Positions 18,171 through 27,000 of a stretch of DNA of 34,031 nt are shown one piece after another. A program made the translations under genes and the position numbers. The stretch is taken from contig WOUZ01000021.1 of assembly GCA_009773165.1 (NCBI GenBank), forward strand, positions 1-34,031, read 5' to 3'. Origin of the DNA: Bacteroidota bacterium (lineage in GTDB: Bacteria > Bacteroidota > Bacteroidia > Bacteroidales > F082). The stretch's first letter is position 1. Each line of letters begins with the position of its first letter. A model generated the notes under the pieces. That model was not told the DNA's origin, searched no databases, and saw only the letters and a list, made by a program, of their open reading frames with translations.

Positions 18171-18238
18171 GTCTCAACCTGTGAATTTGAGTATGATCAT
18201 TTAGTACGATCACCTCAAAAAACAGGATGAGACATGCT
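18171..18238. repeat. Hairpin repeat, copy 2
   Basis: Second copy of the 68-base unit: outer arms GTCTCAACCTGT and ACAGGATGAGAC, inner arms TTTGAG and CTCAAA plus TGATC and GATCA. It ends about 40 bases beyond the stop of the leftward gene at 18279, so it could also form the 3' end of that transcript. Confidence 0.8.
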
Positions 18239-18278
18239 GGCAGTAAAGGAATTCTGATAAAAAAGTTTCAGATTATTC

Positions 18279-18701
18279 TTAGAGTTTTTTGGAAAGACCA
18301 ATGCGACCGCCGGAGAAACCTGAGCCTCCGCCAAACTCGAGGTTGATACCCCAGTCGCTCCAATAGTACCTTCCCCCTACAGCTATGTCGAGGCCAATTG
18401 GGCTGTAGTCTCCATCGCCATCACCGAGCCAGGTCACAAAGCCGAGGTTGAGACCGGCATAAAAGTCCCACTGCTGTGGAATATTCAAAATGGTATTGAA
18501 GTGATAGTTACCGTTGGCATAGATACCAAGCGGATCAGAACCATTTCCGTTGAAACGGTAAGAAGCATTGAAACCAACTGTGATATCTTTATGCACACCC
18601 CAGTCCATTCCGAAATAAACCGGCAGTCCATAAGTAGAGAAACCTGTTCCGAAATTGATGTTTTTATCTCCTTTGCCAATCGGGCTTTGGGCATACATCA
18701 T
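18279..18701 (-). CDS. Small outer-membrane barrel protein with disrupted or non-standard start
   Basis: A 140-residue frame from the first ATG (18701) to TAA at 18279. The body (SPIGKGDKNINFGTGF, VGGRYYWSDWGINLEFGGG, ending in KKL) is a short Gly/Tyr-rich barrel related to the 14302 protein. From the ATG there is no signal peptide, yet the same frame upstream encodes KTRLLLAFVVGFQMMYAQ, an excellent one, with no ATG, GTG or TTG before the in-frame stop at 18756-18758. A TTG at 18743-18745 followed by six A lies one base out of frame; a seventh A would give a start reading into that signal peptide. So this is either a fresh homopolymer frameshift, a sequencing slip, or unusual initiation. Without repair the product would not be exported. 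Confidence 0.75.
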   Translation of the reverse strand: MMYAQSPIGKGDKNINFGTGFSTYGLPVYFGMDWGVHKDITVGFNASYRFNGNGSDPLGIYANGNYHFNTILNIPQQWDFYAGLNLGFVTWLGDGDGDYSPIGLDIAVGGRYYWSDWGINLEFGGGSGFSGGRIGLSKKL

Positions 18702-18785
18702 TTGAAATCCTACTACGAAAGCTAAAAGTAAACGAGTTTTTTCAAAGTGTTGTATTTAAATTCTGCGGTAAAAATAAAAATAATG

Positions 18786-18793
18786 TATTTTTG
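18786..18793 (+). promoter_or_regulatory. Candidate -7 element for the 18832-22528 operon
   Basis: TATTTTTG fits TAnnTTTG and lies 38 bases before the ATG. There is no good TTTG at the -33 position. Confidence 0.4.
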
Positions 18794-18831
18794 TTCAAGT
18801 AACTAAAAATCATGGCTGTAAATCTGCAAAA

Positions 18832-19629
18832 ATGTTTAGAAATGTAATTTTACTTCTACTCACATTTATTGTTGAAGCTGTTTTTGCACAGGATACCATC
18901 TATAAATCCGATGGCAACAGTGTAAAGGCAATTATCAGCGATAAAAGCACCGAAGTTATTCATTATTCATTTTTTGAAAACCCCTCAGGTCCAACTTTCA
19001 TTTTACATAAGAATTACATCGACAGCATCAGGCTTGAAAACGGGACGACAGAAGTATTTCCAAAAATTTTGATACAAAGAAGTGTTCCAAAGCACAAAAA
19101 TAACCCTGATTTAATTGACTTTAAACGAAATAATATTTCATACAATGCATTTGATCTGGTTTTTGAAATGATCACTTTCAACTATGAATATATATTTAAA
19201 TCCGGAAATTTTAGCTTAAGTATTCCCTTGTCCTTTACTTTTAATCCGCTCGAAAAAAATCCTGATGCTAATCAATTTTACAATTATGATGAAGAAAATG
19301 CAAAGTTCGGCACAGGCATAAACTTTAATTTTTATCCCTTCGGACAGCAGAAAAACGCATGGTATATATCCATTGCCTATGACTACCAACTTTATCAGTT
19401 TTATGAATCGAGATATTCAAACGATTATATATCCTATGTCACAGAAAGAAAAACCAGGGTAATGAATGGCTTTTTAATGCAGACAGGCTTTATTTTTCAT
19501 ACAATCAATCGTTTAAACTTCGGATTAAATGCAGGTATTGGTTTCCGGTTTGCCACAAAAACTGATTCTTATGGTGGAGATAATGGTCCTTTAATTCGTG
19601 TCGGATTGAGTCTGGGATATAAATTTTAA
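18832..19629 (+). CDS. Secreted/outer-membrane protein with C-terminal barrel-like region
   Basis: A 265-residue protein. The signal peptide is MFRNVILLLLTFIVEAVFAQ. Residues 21-75 carry a pattern common in Bacteroidota envelope proteins: DTIYKSDGNSVKAIIS, then NPSGPTFILHKNYIDSI and LENGTTEVF. The second half is strand-rich with aromatic residues (FNFYPFGQQKNAWYISIAYD) and ends RVGLSLGYKF, as expected for an outer-membrane barrel closing in an aromatic residue. It is the first gene of a tight rightward trio, 12 bases ahead of a lipoprotein gene. The molecular role is unknown; context suggests it works at the surface with that lipoprotein. Confidence 0.85.
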   Translation: MFRNVILLLLTFIVEAVFAQDTIYKSDGNSVKAIISDKSTEVIHYSFFENPSGPTFILHKNYIDSIRLENGTTEVFPKILIQRSVPKHKNNPDLIDFKRNNISYNAFDLVFEMITFNYEYIFKSGNFSLSIPLSFTFNPLEKNPDANQFYNYDEENAKFGTGINFNFYPFGQQKNAWYISIAYDYQLYQFYESRYSNDYISYVTERKTRVMNGFLMQTGFIFHTINRLNFGLNAGIGFRFATKTDSYGGDNGPLIRVGLSLGYKF

Positions 19630-19641
19630 AATAACAGAGAC

Positions 19642-21291
19642 ATGAAAAAGCATCTTCCCTGGATCTCATTTATTGTTTTGGTTGCTTTTATGAATATGCT
19701 TGCCTCATGCAGCTATTATTCAGTAAAAAAAATTCAGCCGGATTCCATCGACCAAAATATAATCAAGGAATACCAGGTACAGCAGAAATATTTGATCATA
19801 CATCAGGGAGATAATGCCTGGCGCATGGAAAATGTTGTTTTGGATGAAGACAAACAGGAAATCTATTTTACTCCAACCGAAGTTGAAAAAGATCACCTTT
19901 TTTATAAAACCACCAAAGAAACAGGTGCTAACCGCTATAAGAAAGATGAAGCTAATCCGGTAATTGAGGTTCATATTTATATTTCGGAGTATGCTATAGC
20001 TGATCAAAACCAATTTATGATTCCGATGGAAGCCATTCAAAAGATTGAAGTTTATGATCCCGATATTGGAGCTACTACTGCCTCCTATGTTTTTGGCGCG
20101 CTGGGAGTTGGAGCTGGTGCTTTTGCAATTGTGATGGTCATTGTTGTGCTTCTCAAAAGCTCTTGTCCATTTGTATACATCCATGATAGCGTGGCATGGC
20201 ATTTCGTTGGTGAAACTTATGGAGGGGCTATTTATGAGCCGCTTGAGCGTGATGACTATATGCCGTTGGGAGGCTTCAAACCCATTGATAACACATATAA
20301 ATTAAAAATTTCAAATGAACTTCTGGAAAGGCAATACACCGATTTGTCAAGATTGATTGTTATTGAGCACCCTTTGAATTCAAAAGTCATTCTTGATCAA
20401 AACGGAGAAGCACAAACTTTGATTTCGCCTGTTGTACCAACAAAAGCAATTGCTCAAAACAAATTTAATTATTTGGATCAACTGACGGAAACCGATGGAA
20501 ACTTCTACATTTTTAATGCTGAAGACAAAGAAAATAATGATTTCAGCTCATTGGACCTGTCTTTCGAAAAGCCTTTGAATGCAACCAATGCAAAGCTTGT
20601 TCTGCATGCGAAAAACTCCCTGTGGCTCGATTATATTTTTGGCAGGTTCAACGAATTATTTGGAACGTACTATCCCAAATTTGCAGAGGAACAGCAAAAA
20701 GCACCCGCTGAGCGAATGCTAAAATGGCAGCACGATCAGGGCATACCATTAACAGTTTTGGTTGAAACAGAAAATGGCTGGGCAACTGCCGGCTCATTCT
20801 TTTCTGTCGGTCCATTGGCTTCAAGAGACCTTGTCATGCCATTGGATTTATCAAATGTAAAAGCAGAAAACGTCAATATCAGATTGCAATGCGGTTTCAT
20901 GTTCTGGGAAATTGATTATGCAGCACTCGACTTTTCAGGTACTATCGAAGTGCAAATCAGCCAACTTTCTCCCTCCTCCGCAATGGATGAAAAAGGCAAT
21001 GATGTAACTGATTTGCTTACACTAACTGACAAAAAATACCTGTATCAACCTGATGTTGGAAACGAGGTCGTAATTACCTACGATGCGCCTTCACATAACG
21101 AAGATTTAGCCCAAACAGTTTTCCTCCACAGCCGCGGATACTATGAATACATAAGGGATTACAAAAACAAGCCTGATATATCCTACCTCAAATCTTTCAG
21201 AAAAGAAGGCGCATTCACACGCTTTTCAAAGAATCATTACAACAAGTTGGTTTCAGACAAACAATTTATTGTTAATGCGCTAAACAATTAA
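19642..21291 (+). CDS. Lipoprotein with an internal membrane segment, function unknown
   Basis: A 549-residue protein. The N-terminus is a lipoprotein signal with lipobox LASC (Cys23). A strand-rich domain follows to about residue 145, then one clear hydrophobic segment at about 148-171 (YVFGALGVGAGAFAIVMVIV) running into KSSCPFVYIHDSVAWHFVGE and GGAIYEPLERDDYMPLGGF. The remaining 350 residues are soluble and strand/helix mixed. Having both a lipid anchor and a mid-protein segment is unusual for an outer-membrane lipoprotein and may place it in the inner membrane (inference). Its stop (TAA) is one base before the ATG of the radical SAM gene, so the two are almost certainly co-translated. I do not recognise a named domain. 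Confidence 0.85.
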   Translation: MKKHLPWISFIVLVAFMNMLASCSYYSVKKIQPDSIDQNIIKEYQVQQKYLIIHQGDNAWRMENVVLDEDKQEIYFTPTEVEKDHLFYKTTKETGANRYKKDEANPVIEVHIYISEYAIADQNQFMIPMEAIQKIEVYDPDIGATTASYVFGALGVGAGAFAIVMVIVVLLKSSCPFVYIHDSVAWHFVGETYGGAIYEPLERDDYMPLGGFKPIDNTYKLKISNELLERQYTDLSRLIVIEHPLNSKVILDQNGEAQTLISPVVPTKAIAQNKFNYLDQLTETDGNFYIFNAEDKENNDFSSLDLSFEKPLNATNAKLVLHAKNSLWLDYIFGRFNELFGTYYPKFAEEQQKAPAERMLKWQHDQGIPLTVLVETENGWATAGSFFSVGPLASRDLVMPLDLSNVKAENVNIRLQCGFMFWEIDYAALDFSGTIEVQISQLSPSSAMDEKGNDVTDLLTLTDKKYLYQPDVGNEVVITYDAPSHNEDLAQTVFLHSRGYYEYIRDYKNKPDISYLKSFRKEGAFTRFSKNHYNKLVSDKQFIVNALNN

Positions 21292-21292
21292 T

Positions 21293-22528
21293 ATGATTGA
21301 TAGTAATCTTGCAGCCGTTGCAGATATTGACCAGAACTTAGATGCAGATAATGATGGTGTTTCTTTAAAAAGCGGTCAGCAAAAAATAATCAGTGGAAGA
21401 AGACGCGTTTTTATAAGGCTTCGCATGCATGCCGAAATAGTCAGGATTATTTTCAAAAACTATAGAAATTTCCGGAAAAGCATTCGGCTGCTTAATATGC
21501 TGATAGATTTCCGAAAAAAGGCTCTGGGTGAAAACAAGGTCATGAAATACGCTCTTGTAGATGGTAAATATTATATGGGACTGTACACTCCCGGATTTAA
21601 ATCTGCAGCTTTCGAAGCTTTCATTTTAGGTGAAGCAAACAGGATTATGCCGCTTGGAAGACCGGTTAACAGATTTACCAACATCCTGATTTCTGTTACT
21701 AAAAAATGTGTTTTGAAATGCGAGCACTGTTCAGAATGGAAAACACTTAACGAAGAAGAAACACTTACTTTGGATCATCTCAAAATGATTGTAGCTGATT
21801 TTCAGGCTTTAGGGGTCGGACAGATACATTTTTCAGGAGGAGAGCCTTTACAGCGCCTGGATGATTTGCTCGAAGTGTTAAATTCTATTGATAAAAAAAC
21901 GGAAAGCTGGGTGCTGACTTCAGGACACAAGCTCAGTTTTGAAAATGCAAAAAGACTCAAAGAAGCTGGCTTAACTGGTGTAGTTGTAAGTATTGACCAT
22001 TTTATTCCAGCATTGCACAACCGTTTCAGAGGCTCTGAGAAATCTTTTTTATGGGCTCAAAATGCAGTTAAAAATGCCATAGCTGCAAATCTTGTGACAG
22101 CAGTTTCAATATGTGTAACAAGAGAGTTTATCTCTGATTCCAACTTATTTAGCTATGCGAAAATGGCAAAGGAAATGGGCGTTTCCTACATACAATTACT
22201 TGAGCCAAAATCTGTTGGACATTATGCCGGAAAAAATGTTGAACTGACAGATGAACACGTAAAAACGCTTGATGATTTTTTCTTTCGCATGAACAACGAT
22301 AAAAAATACTGCGATTTCCCTATTGTTTTGTATCATGGCTATTACCAGCGACGGGTAGGGTGCTTCAGTGCTGGAAACCGGCATCTCTTTATTGATGCAG
22401 ATGGAGACATTCGCAATTGCCCTTTTTGCAGGTCAAAAACAGGCAATGCCTTAACGGGAGATTTACCACAAATTATTGACCGAATGCAAAAAGCCGGATG
22501 CCCTAATTTTAAACCCTTAACAATCTGA
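21293..22528 (+). CDS. Radical SAM protein with C-terminal Cys cluster (SPASM-like)
   Basis: A 411-residue protein. The radical SAM core begins near residue 130, with the CxxxCxxC cluster CVLKCEHC (Cys139, 143, 146) for the [4Fe-4S]/SAM site and GGEP at 182-185. The C-terminal part has further cysteines, CFSAGNRHLFIDADGDIRNC then PFC (Cys357, 376, 379, later Cys403), like a shortened SPASM or twitch region that binds an auxiliary cluster. Such proteins modify peptides or act as maturases, and the substrate is not evident. The first 125 residues form an extra N-terminal region with a basic helix-rich segment (RRRVFIRLRMHAEIVRIIF) that could touch the membrane. No precursor-peptide gene is seen beside it. 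It is the last gene of the trio, and an AT-rich hairpin follows the stop. Confidence 0.88.
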   Translation: MIDSNLAAVADIDQNLDADNDGVSLKSGQQKIISGRRRVFIRLRMHAEIVRIIFKNYRNFRKSIRLLNMLIDFRKKALGENKVMKYALVDGKYYMGLYTPGFKSAAFEAFILGEANRIMPLGRPVNRFTNILISVTKKCVLKCEHCSEWKTLNEEETLTLDHLKMIVADFQALGVGQIHFSGGEPLQRLDDLLEVLNSIDKKTESWVLTSGHKLSFENAKRLKEAGLTGVVVSIDHFIPALHNRFRGSEKSFLWAQNAVKNAIAANLVTAVSICVTREFISDSNLFSYAKMAKEMGVSYIQLLEPKSVGHYAGKNVELTDEHVKTLDDFFFRMNNDKKYCDFPIVLYHGYYQRRVGCFSAGNRHLFIDADGDIRNCPFCRSKTGNALTGDLPQIIDRMQKAGCPNFKPLTI

Positions 22529-22936
22529 TGATTATTAACCATAGTTAATAACTGATTTTGATGAAAGGTTCATAAATTGCAGGCATTATTATTTGAAAAA
22601 ACCTATCAAATTTTAGTACATTTGTTTGAGTAGGTTACTATAAAGTGTGCTAAAAGTGTAGAAACACAAAAAAACTCTTGCAAAAGCGTTCATTGATGCA
22701 AATCCAGCGTAAGCAGGTATCGCCCTAAGGAAAGGATACGGAAGCAAAAGTCGCGAAAAGTATGGGTCTTCGAAGACAGATTTAACGAAAGGAAAACGGC
22801 GAAGAAGACCCGGATTCTGGTTCTAAAAAAACAATTTTATTTTGCGCAGGTGCTCTCAAATCTATTCAACAAACTATTCCATTATTAATGTGGTAGTTAA
22901 TTCATCAGCGACAATTCATTCTTCCCTAAGGCAAGC
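22529..22936. other. 408-bp gap between convergent genes
   Basis: No gene is supported. Three bases after the radical SAM stop is a hairpin, TTATTAAC-CATA-GTTAATAA (22532-22551), which lacks a T-run. An inverted repeat GGGTCTTC/GAAGACCC spans 22764-22811. A 37-codon basic frame (22713-22826, including SKSREKYGSSK and KGKRRRRPGFWF) has no start codon. It may be a relic, or chance. Confidence 0.6.
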
Positions 22937-24076
22937 TCAAAACTCAAGCCTTACCTCAGCACCGCCATCAGCCAGATTCTGGACTATTATAGCAGCTTTG
23001 TGGGCATCCATGATGCTTTTTGCAGCCTTCAGACTAAGGCCGAGGTTTTTGTCGTAATGTTTTTCACCTAGTCCGAAGGGACTGAAAAGATGATTCAAAG
23101 CCTCCTGCGAAAAACCTTTGCCTTTATCGCGGAAGGAAACAAAAAACCCATTACTGTTCTTTCCAATGACTACAGAAACGTAGCTGTCAGCAGATGAATA
23201 TTTTATAGCATTGTCGAGAATGTTGTTAACGGCTAATTTCAGCAAATCTTTCTGGCCCTGGACAATACTAGGTACTTCAGCTATTTCCATTTTAAGTTCA
23301 ATATTTTTTGCTGTCAGCTTATCCGAAAATGACGGGACAATCTCATTCACAAGTGCAACAAGATCTACTTCTCCCCTTGAAATGGTTTGGTTGGTGCTGA
23401 GTTGTGTGATGATCAAAGCGGTGGTGGAAAACTTTTCGAGCCGGTCGACGGATGTTTTAAGCATATCTACAAACTCTGCAAGGTCATTGTCTTCGGCCAG
23501 TGAGTCGTTGAGAAAATATGTAGCTCCAACGATTCCATTCAAAGGTGTGCGAATTTCATGACTGATCATCATCAGGAAGCTGTTCTTGGCTTCATCGAGC
23601 ACCATCAGCTCCTTGTTGGCTTTATCGAGCTGCTCGGTCCTTTCGCGTACCTTTTCTTCGAGCAGGAGGTTCATATCTTTCAGCACCTCTCGTTGGGTCT
23701 TAAGTTCCAGCTGTGTTTTCACACGCTCCATCAGCTCACGGGCATCAAAAGGCTTGGTAACATAATCCTGACCTCCGGCCTCAAAGGCTTTGTAGATATC
23801 CTCTTTTTGTGTTTTGGCAGTGAGGAAGATCACCGGCACTTCCCTTGTTCGCTCATCGGCTCTAAGTTGCCGGCAGGCCTCATAGCCATCCATTTCGGGC
23901 ATCATGATGTCGAGCAGGATAAGGTCGGGAGACTGACCTTCCCAGGCTGTTTCGAGCGCTTCCTGTCCGTTGATGGCTACCTTCAGGTCGAATCCATCGA
24001 GAAGTTCTACCAATATTTCGATATTTTCAGGGGTGTCGTCAACGACAAGAATGGTGTTTTCGTAAAGGGTTTTCAT
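22937..24076 (-). CDS. Response regulator-histidine kinase (receiver followed by kinase core)
   Basis: A 379-residue cytoplasmic protein with no membrane segment. Receiver domain 8-125: acidic pair VVDD, phospho-acceptor Asp56 in [10 protein letters not shown], Thr86 in FLTAK, Lys108 in TKP. A coiled linker at 125-165 ([19 protein letters not shown]) leads into HisKA with His173 in [10 protein letters not shown]. The HATPase core has an N-box ([11 protein letters not shown]), a G1-like DKGKGFS, and a degenerate G2 ([13 protein letters not shown]). Its start overlaps the stop of the 1445-residue kinase as ATGA, so it is coupled to it. The order (receiver first, kinase second) suggests that it takes phosphate from the upstream HPt or is gated by it. 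No DNA-binding domain is present. Confidence 0.93.
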   Translation of the reverse strand: MKTLYENTILVVDDTPENIEILVELLDGFDLKVAINGQEALETAWEGQSPDLILLDIMMPEMDGYEACRQLRADERTREVPVIFLTAKTQKEDIYKAFEAGGQDYVTKPFDARELMERVKTQLELKTQREVLKDMNLLLEEKVRERTEQLDKANKELMVLDEAKNSFLMMISHEIRTPLNGIVGATYFLNDSLAEDNDLAEFVDMLKTSVDRLEKFSTTALIITQLSTNQTISRGEVDLVALVNEIVPSFSDKLTAKNIELKMEIAEVPSIVQGQKDLLKLAVNNILDNAIKYSSADSYVSVVIGKNSNGFFVSFRDKGKGFSQEALNHLFSPFGLGEKHYDKNLGLSLKAAKSIMDAHKAAIIVQNLADGGAEVRLEF

Positions 24077-27000
24077 GGTACTATGTTATTCTTTTTTATT
24101 TCAACTAATTGGATTCCGGCCTCTTTAAAATTAAAGGTTGTTAATGCGCGTTTCAGTTTTTGAAAAGCTGGATCGTTCAGTCCGGCTTGCTCCAGCTCGG
24201 GTAATAGTTTTTTGGCTTGAGGACTTTTCTTTTTAATTAGTTCCTCCAGTTCATTGATGAGTGGTTCGAGCGGTGCTGATTCTACTTTGTCATCCGATTG
24301 TTTTTTGACAATCAATTTTGAATGGATTTCGTCAAACAGCACCTTTAATTTTTCATCAAGTGACGGTAACAAGGATTGTAGGTTATCCAGCTGAGCACTT
24401 TCCACCAGCTGTTCCAGTTCCTGTGCAAGTTGTTGAATTTCTGTAGCTCCAACACTTCCACTCAATCCTTTGAGGGTATGAAATTGTCTTTTTAGTGATT
24501 CTGAATCGCTGGTTGTAATCAAAACGCTGATCTCCTGAATGAAGTTGAGGTTGTTTTGATAGTACTTCTCCAGAATACTCAGGTATAGCTTTTTGTTTCC
24601 ATTCAGTCGTTGCAGGGCGACTTCTGTCTCCAGACCCGGGATTTCAGGTATGATCAGGTCATTTTGTTCAATGTCCTGCTTCATGGCAACACTGTTTTGA
24701 AGCTTTATTCCTCCCGCTCTTACCATCCATTTTAGGATCTTTTTATAGACATCGTTGGGATCGATGGGCTTGGTGAGCATATCCATCATACCGGCTTCGA
24801 GCACCTTTTCTTTCACTCCTGCCATGGCATCTGCTGTCATTGCCAGGATAGGAAGGGTGATATAATCATGCATTTTCCGAATTTCCTGCGTTGCAGTGAT
24901 GCCATCCATTACAGGCATTTGAAGATCCATAAGAACGAGCTTATACTTTGAAGGAATGCCTGACTGACTTACCATTTCTACAGCAATTTTACCGTTACCG
25001 GCTATTTCAACAATGAGACCAGTTTCCTCTAAGATTTCTTTGGCCACCTGTTGGTTGATCTCGTTGTCCTCAACGAGTAAGATGATGTTACCGCTCCGTT
25101 CCTTCAATTTCTGAATGAGCTCATCATTGGATTCTACGAGTTTGGGAAGTCGTTGTGAGTGCTGTCCGAAAACATTCATTATGCTATTGAAAAGGGTAGA
25201 ATAATTGAGTGGTTTATCAATAAAGCCCTCAATCAGCGGATAATCATTCTTGCCCTCCAGCACCTCTTTTCCATAAGCTGAAACTATAATGACCTTAGGC
25301 TTATGAATAATTAATGGATCATTACTGATCAGTGAAAGTGCCTCCAAACCGTTGATTTCGGGCATTTTATAATCAAGTAGCAGAAGTTCAAAGGCTTTAT
25401 CAGATGGCTGTTGAAGCATAGTGATAGCTTCCCTTGCACTGGATGTAAGGGTAACCTCAAACGTAAAAATACGAAGTGCTTCAGCCAGAATCTCCCGTGC
25501 CGTTTCATTGTCGTCACAAACCATAACTTTCATACCTCTTACGTCGAGAGGAGCTTTAAACGTGTTGTGGTTTTCTTTTTTGGAGATCCCGCATGCGATG
25601 GTAAAATGAAAGTTACTACCCTTTCCCGGCTCGCTTTCAACGCCAATCGTTCCATTCATCAATTTGACAAGGTTTTGTGAAATGGTGAGCCCCAGACCTG
25701 TTCCACCATATTTTCGGGTGGTAGAAGTATCTGCCTGTGAGAAAGCCTGAAACAGTTTTTGCTGTTGCTCGGCAGTGAGGCCAATGCCGCTGTCTTTGAC
25801 TTCTACTTTGAGGTTGATGGCTTTATCTGTTTTGTTATCTACCGACACATCCACTACAATTTCGCCTTCCTCGGTAAACTTCACAGCATTTGAACACAAG
25901 TTGGTAATCACCTGTCCGAGACGCAGTGGATCGCCAACAAGGAAAGATGGCACTGCAGGATCGATCCTGATAAGAAATTCGAGGTTTTTCTGATGTGCCT
26001 TTTGAAGTACCAGATCAGTAACTCCATCAAGAACTTCCTGCAATTCGAAATCAATGTTTTCGATTTTCAGCTTGCCGGCTTCAATTTTAGAGAAATCGAG
26101 AATATCGTTGATGATTCCAAGCAAAGCATTGGCTGAGCGACTGATTTTGCTCACATAATCCAGCTGTTTGTCGTCGAGTTTTGTTTTTTGAACCAGGTGT
26201 GTCATGCCGATGATGGCGTTCATAGGTGTGCGAATTTCGTGGCTCATATTGGCAAGGAAATCGCTTTTGGCTTTGGTAGCAGCTTCGGCAGCTTCGCGGG
26301 CGGTTTCGAGGTCTTTTTGAAGCCTTTTGGTTATGGTAATATCTTGTGATACACCATACAAACTCACTGGATTCCCATTTTCATCCTTATCGACATAAGC
26401 CTTTGATTTGATCCACAAGGCCTCCCCCGATTGTGGATGCAGGTATTCATGCTCGGTTTCAAAGTGATCCTCTTCTCCTGTGAAAACTTTTTTCAGCCGC
26501 TCGGCAATAAATGTTGCTGAATCAGGATTTAATGCTGCAATTTGCTGAATAATGGTTTGTAATTTTGGAGATTCATTTTCATCTGTTACCACAAAACCAA
26601 AGATATCTCTGGCTCTGTCTGAGGCAAGAAAAAATTGATCATCATTCAGTTTGATTTGCCAAAAGCCCGATTTCGTCAGGTCGAGGGCACGGTCGGAAAG
26701 TTTATAGATGTACTTTAATTCATTCTCGGCTTCAATCTTATCTGAAATGTCGAGAATCGTGCCATCCAACATATTTGGTTCACCGATATTGTCGAATTCT
26801 GCAATACCTCTTTCAAACACATGCACAATCTTACTGTCGTTACGAATGATTCGGTATTCCAACACATAAGGTTGTTTAAGCCGAATCGCATCTTGTATTT
26901 TTTCAGCAACCATTTTACGATCATCCGGATGAATCAGGTTGTTAAATGCGATTTCTTTTGAAAGAAAAGACTCTTTGGAGTATCCGGTTAGTTTTAGCAC

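Larger units (their letters stand above)
16954..18278. other. 1.3-kb gene-free region packed with palindromes
   Basis: No plausible protein gene is present on either strand; the short frames lack coding character. In order it contains a 125-bp imperfect palindrome, small inverted repeats (TTAGGGA at 17187 with TCCCTAA at 17204; TGTTTATT with AATAAACA near 17233-17261), a stand-alone TATCTTTG (17273-17280) that fits a -7 element, the first copy of a hairpin repeat, a 16-bp inverted pair around about 0.7 kb, nested hairpins, a GC-rich island near 18003-18055 unlike the AT-rich surroundings, and the second hairpin repeat. The overall look is of inserted, decayed repeat elements. Confidence 0.75.

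Noticed and set aside
22713-22826. Small basic protein of 37 residues
   Set aside because: There is no ATG, GTG or TTG start in the frame and a stop lies directly before it. It may be a relic, but this is not supported.
23558-24163. 201-residue plus-strand frame
   Set aside because: It is antisense to the receiver-kinase gene, whose motifs are unambiguous.
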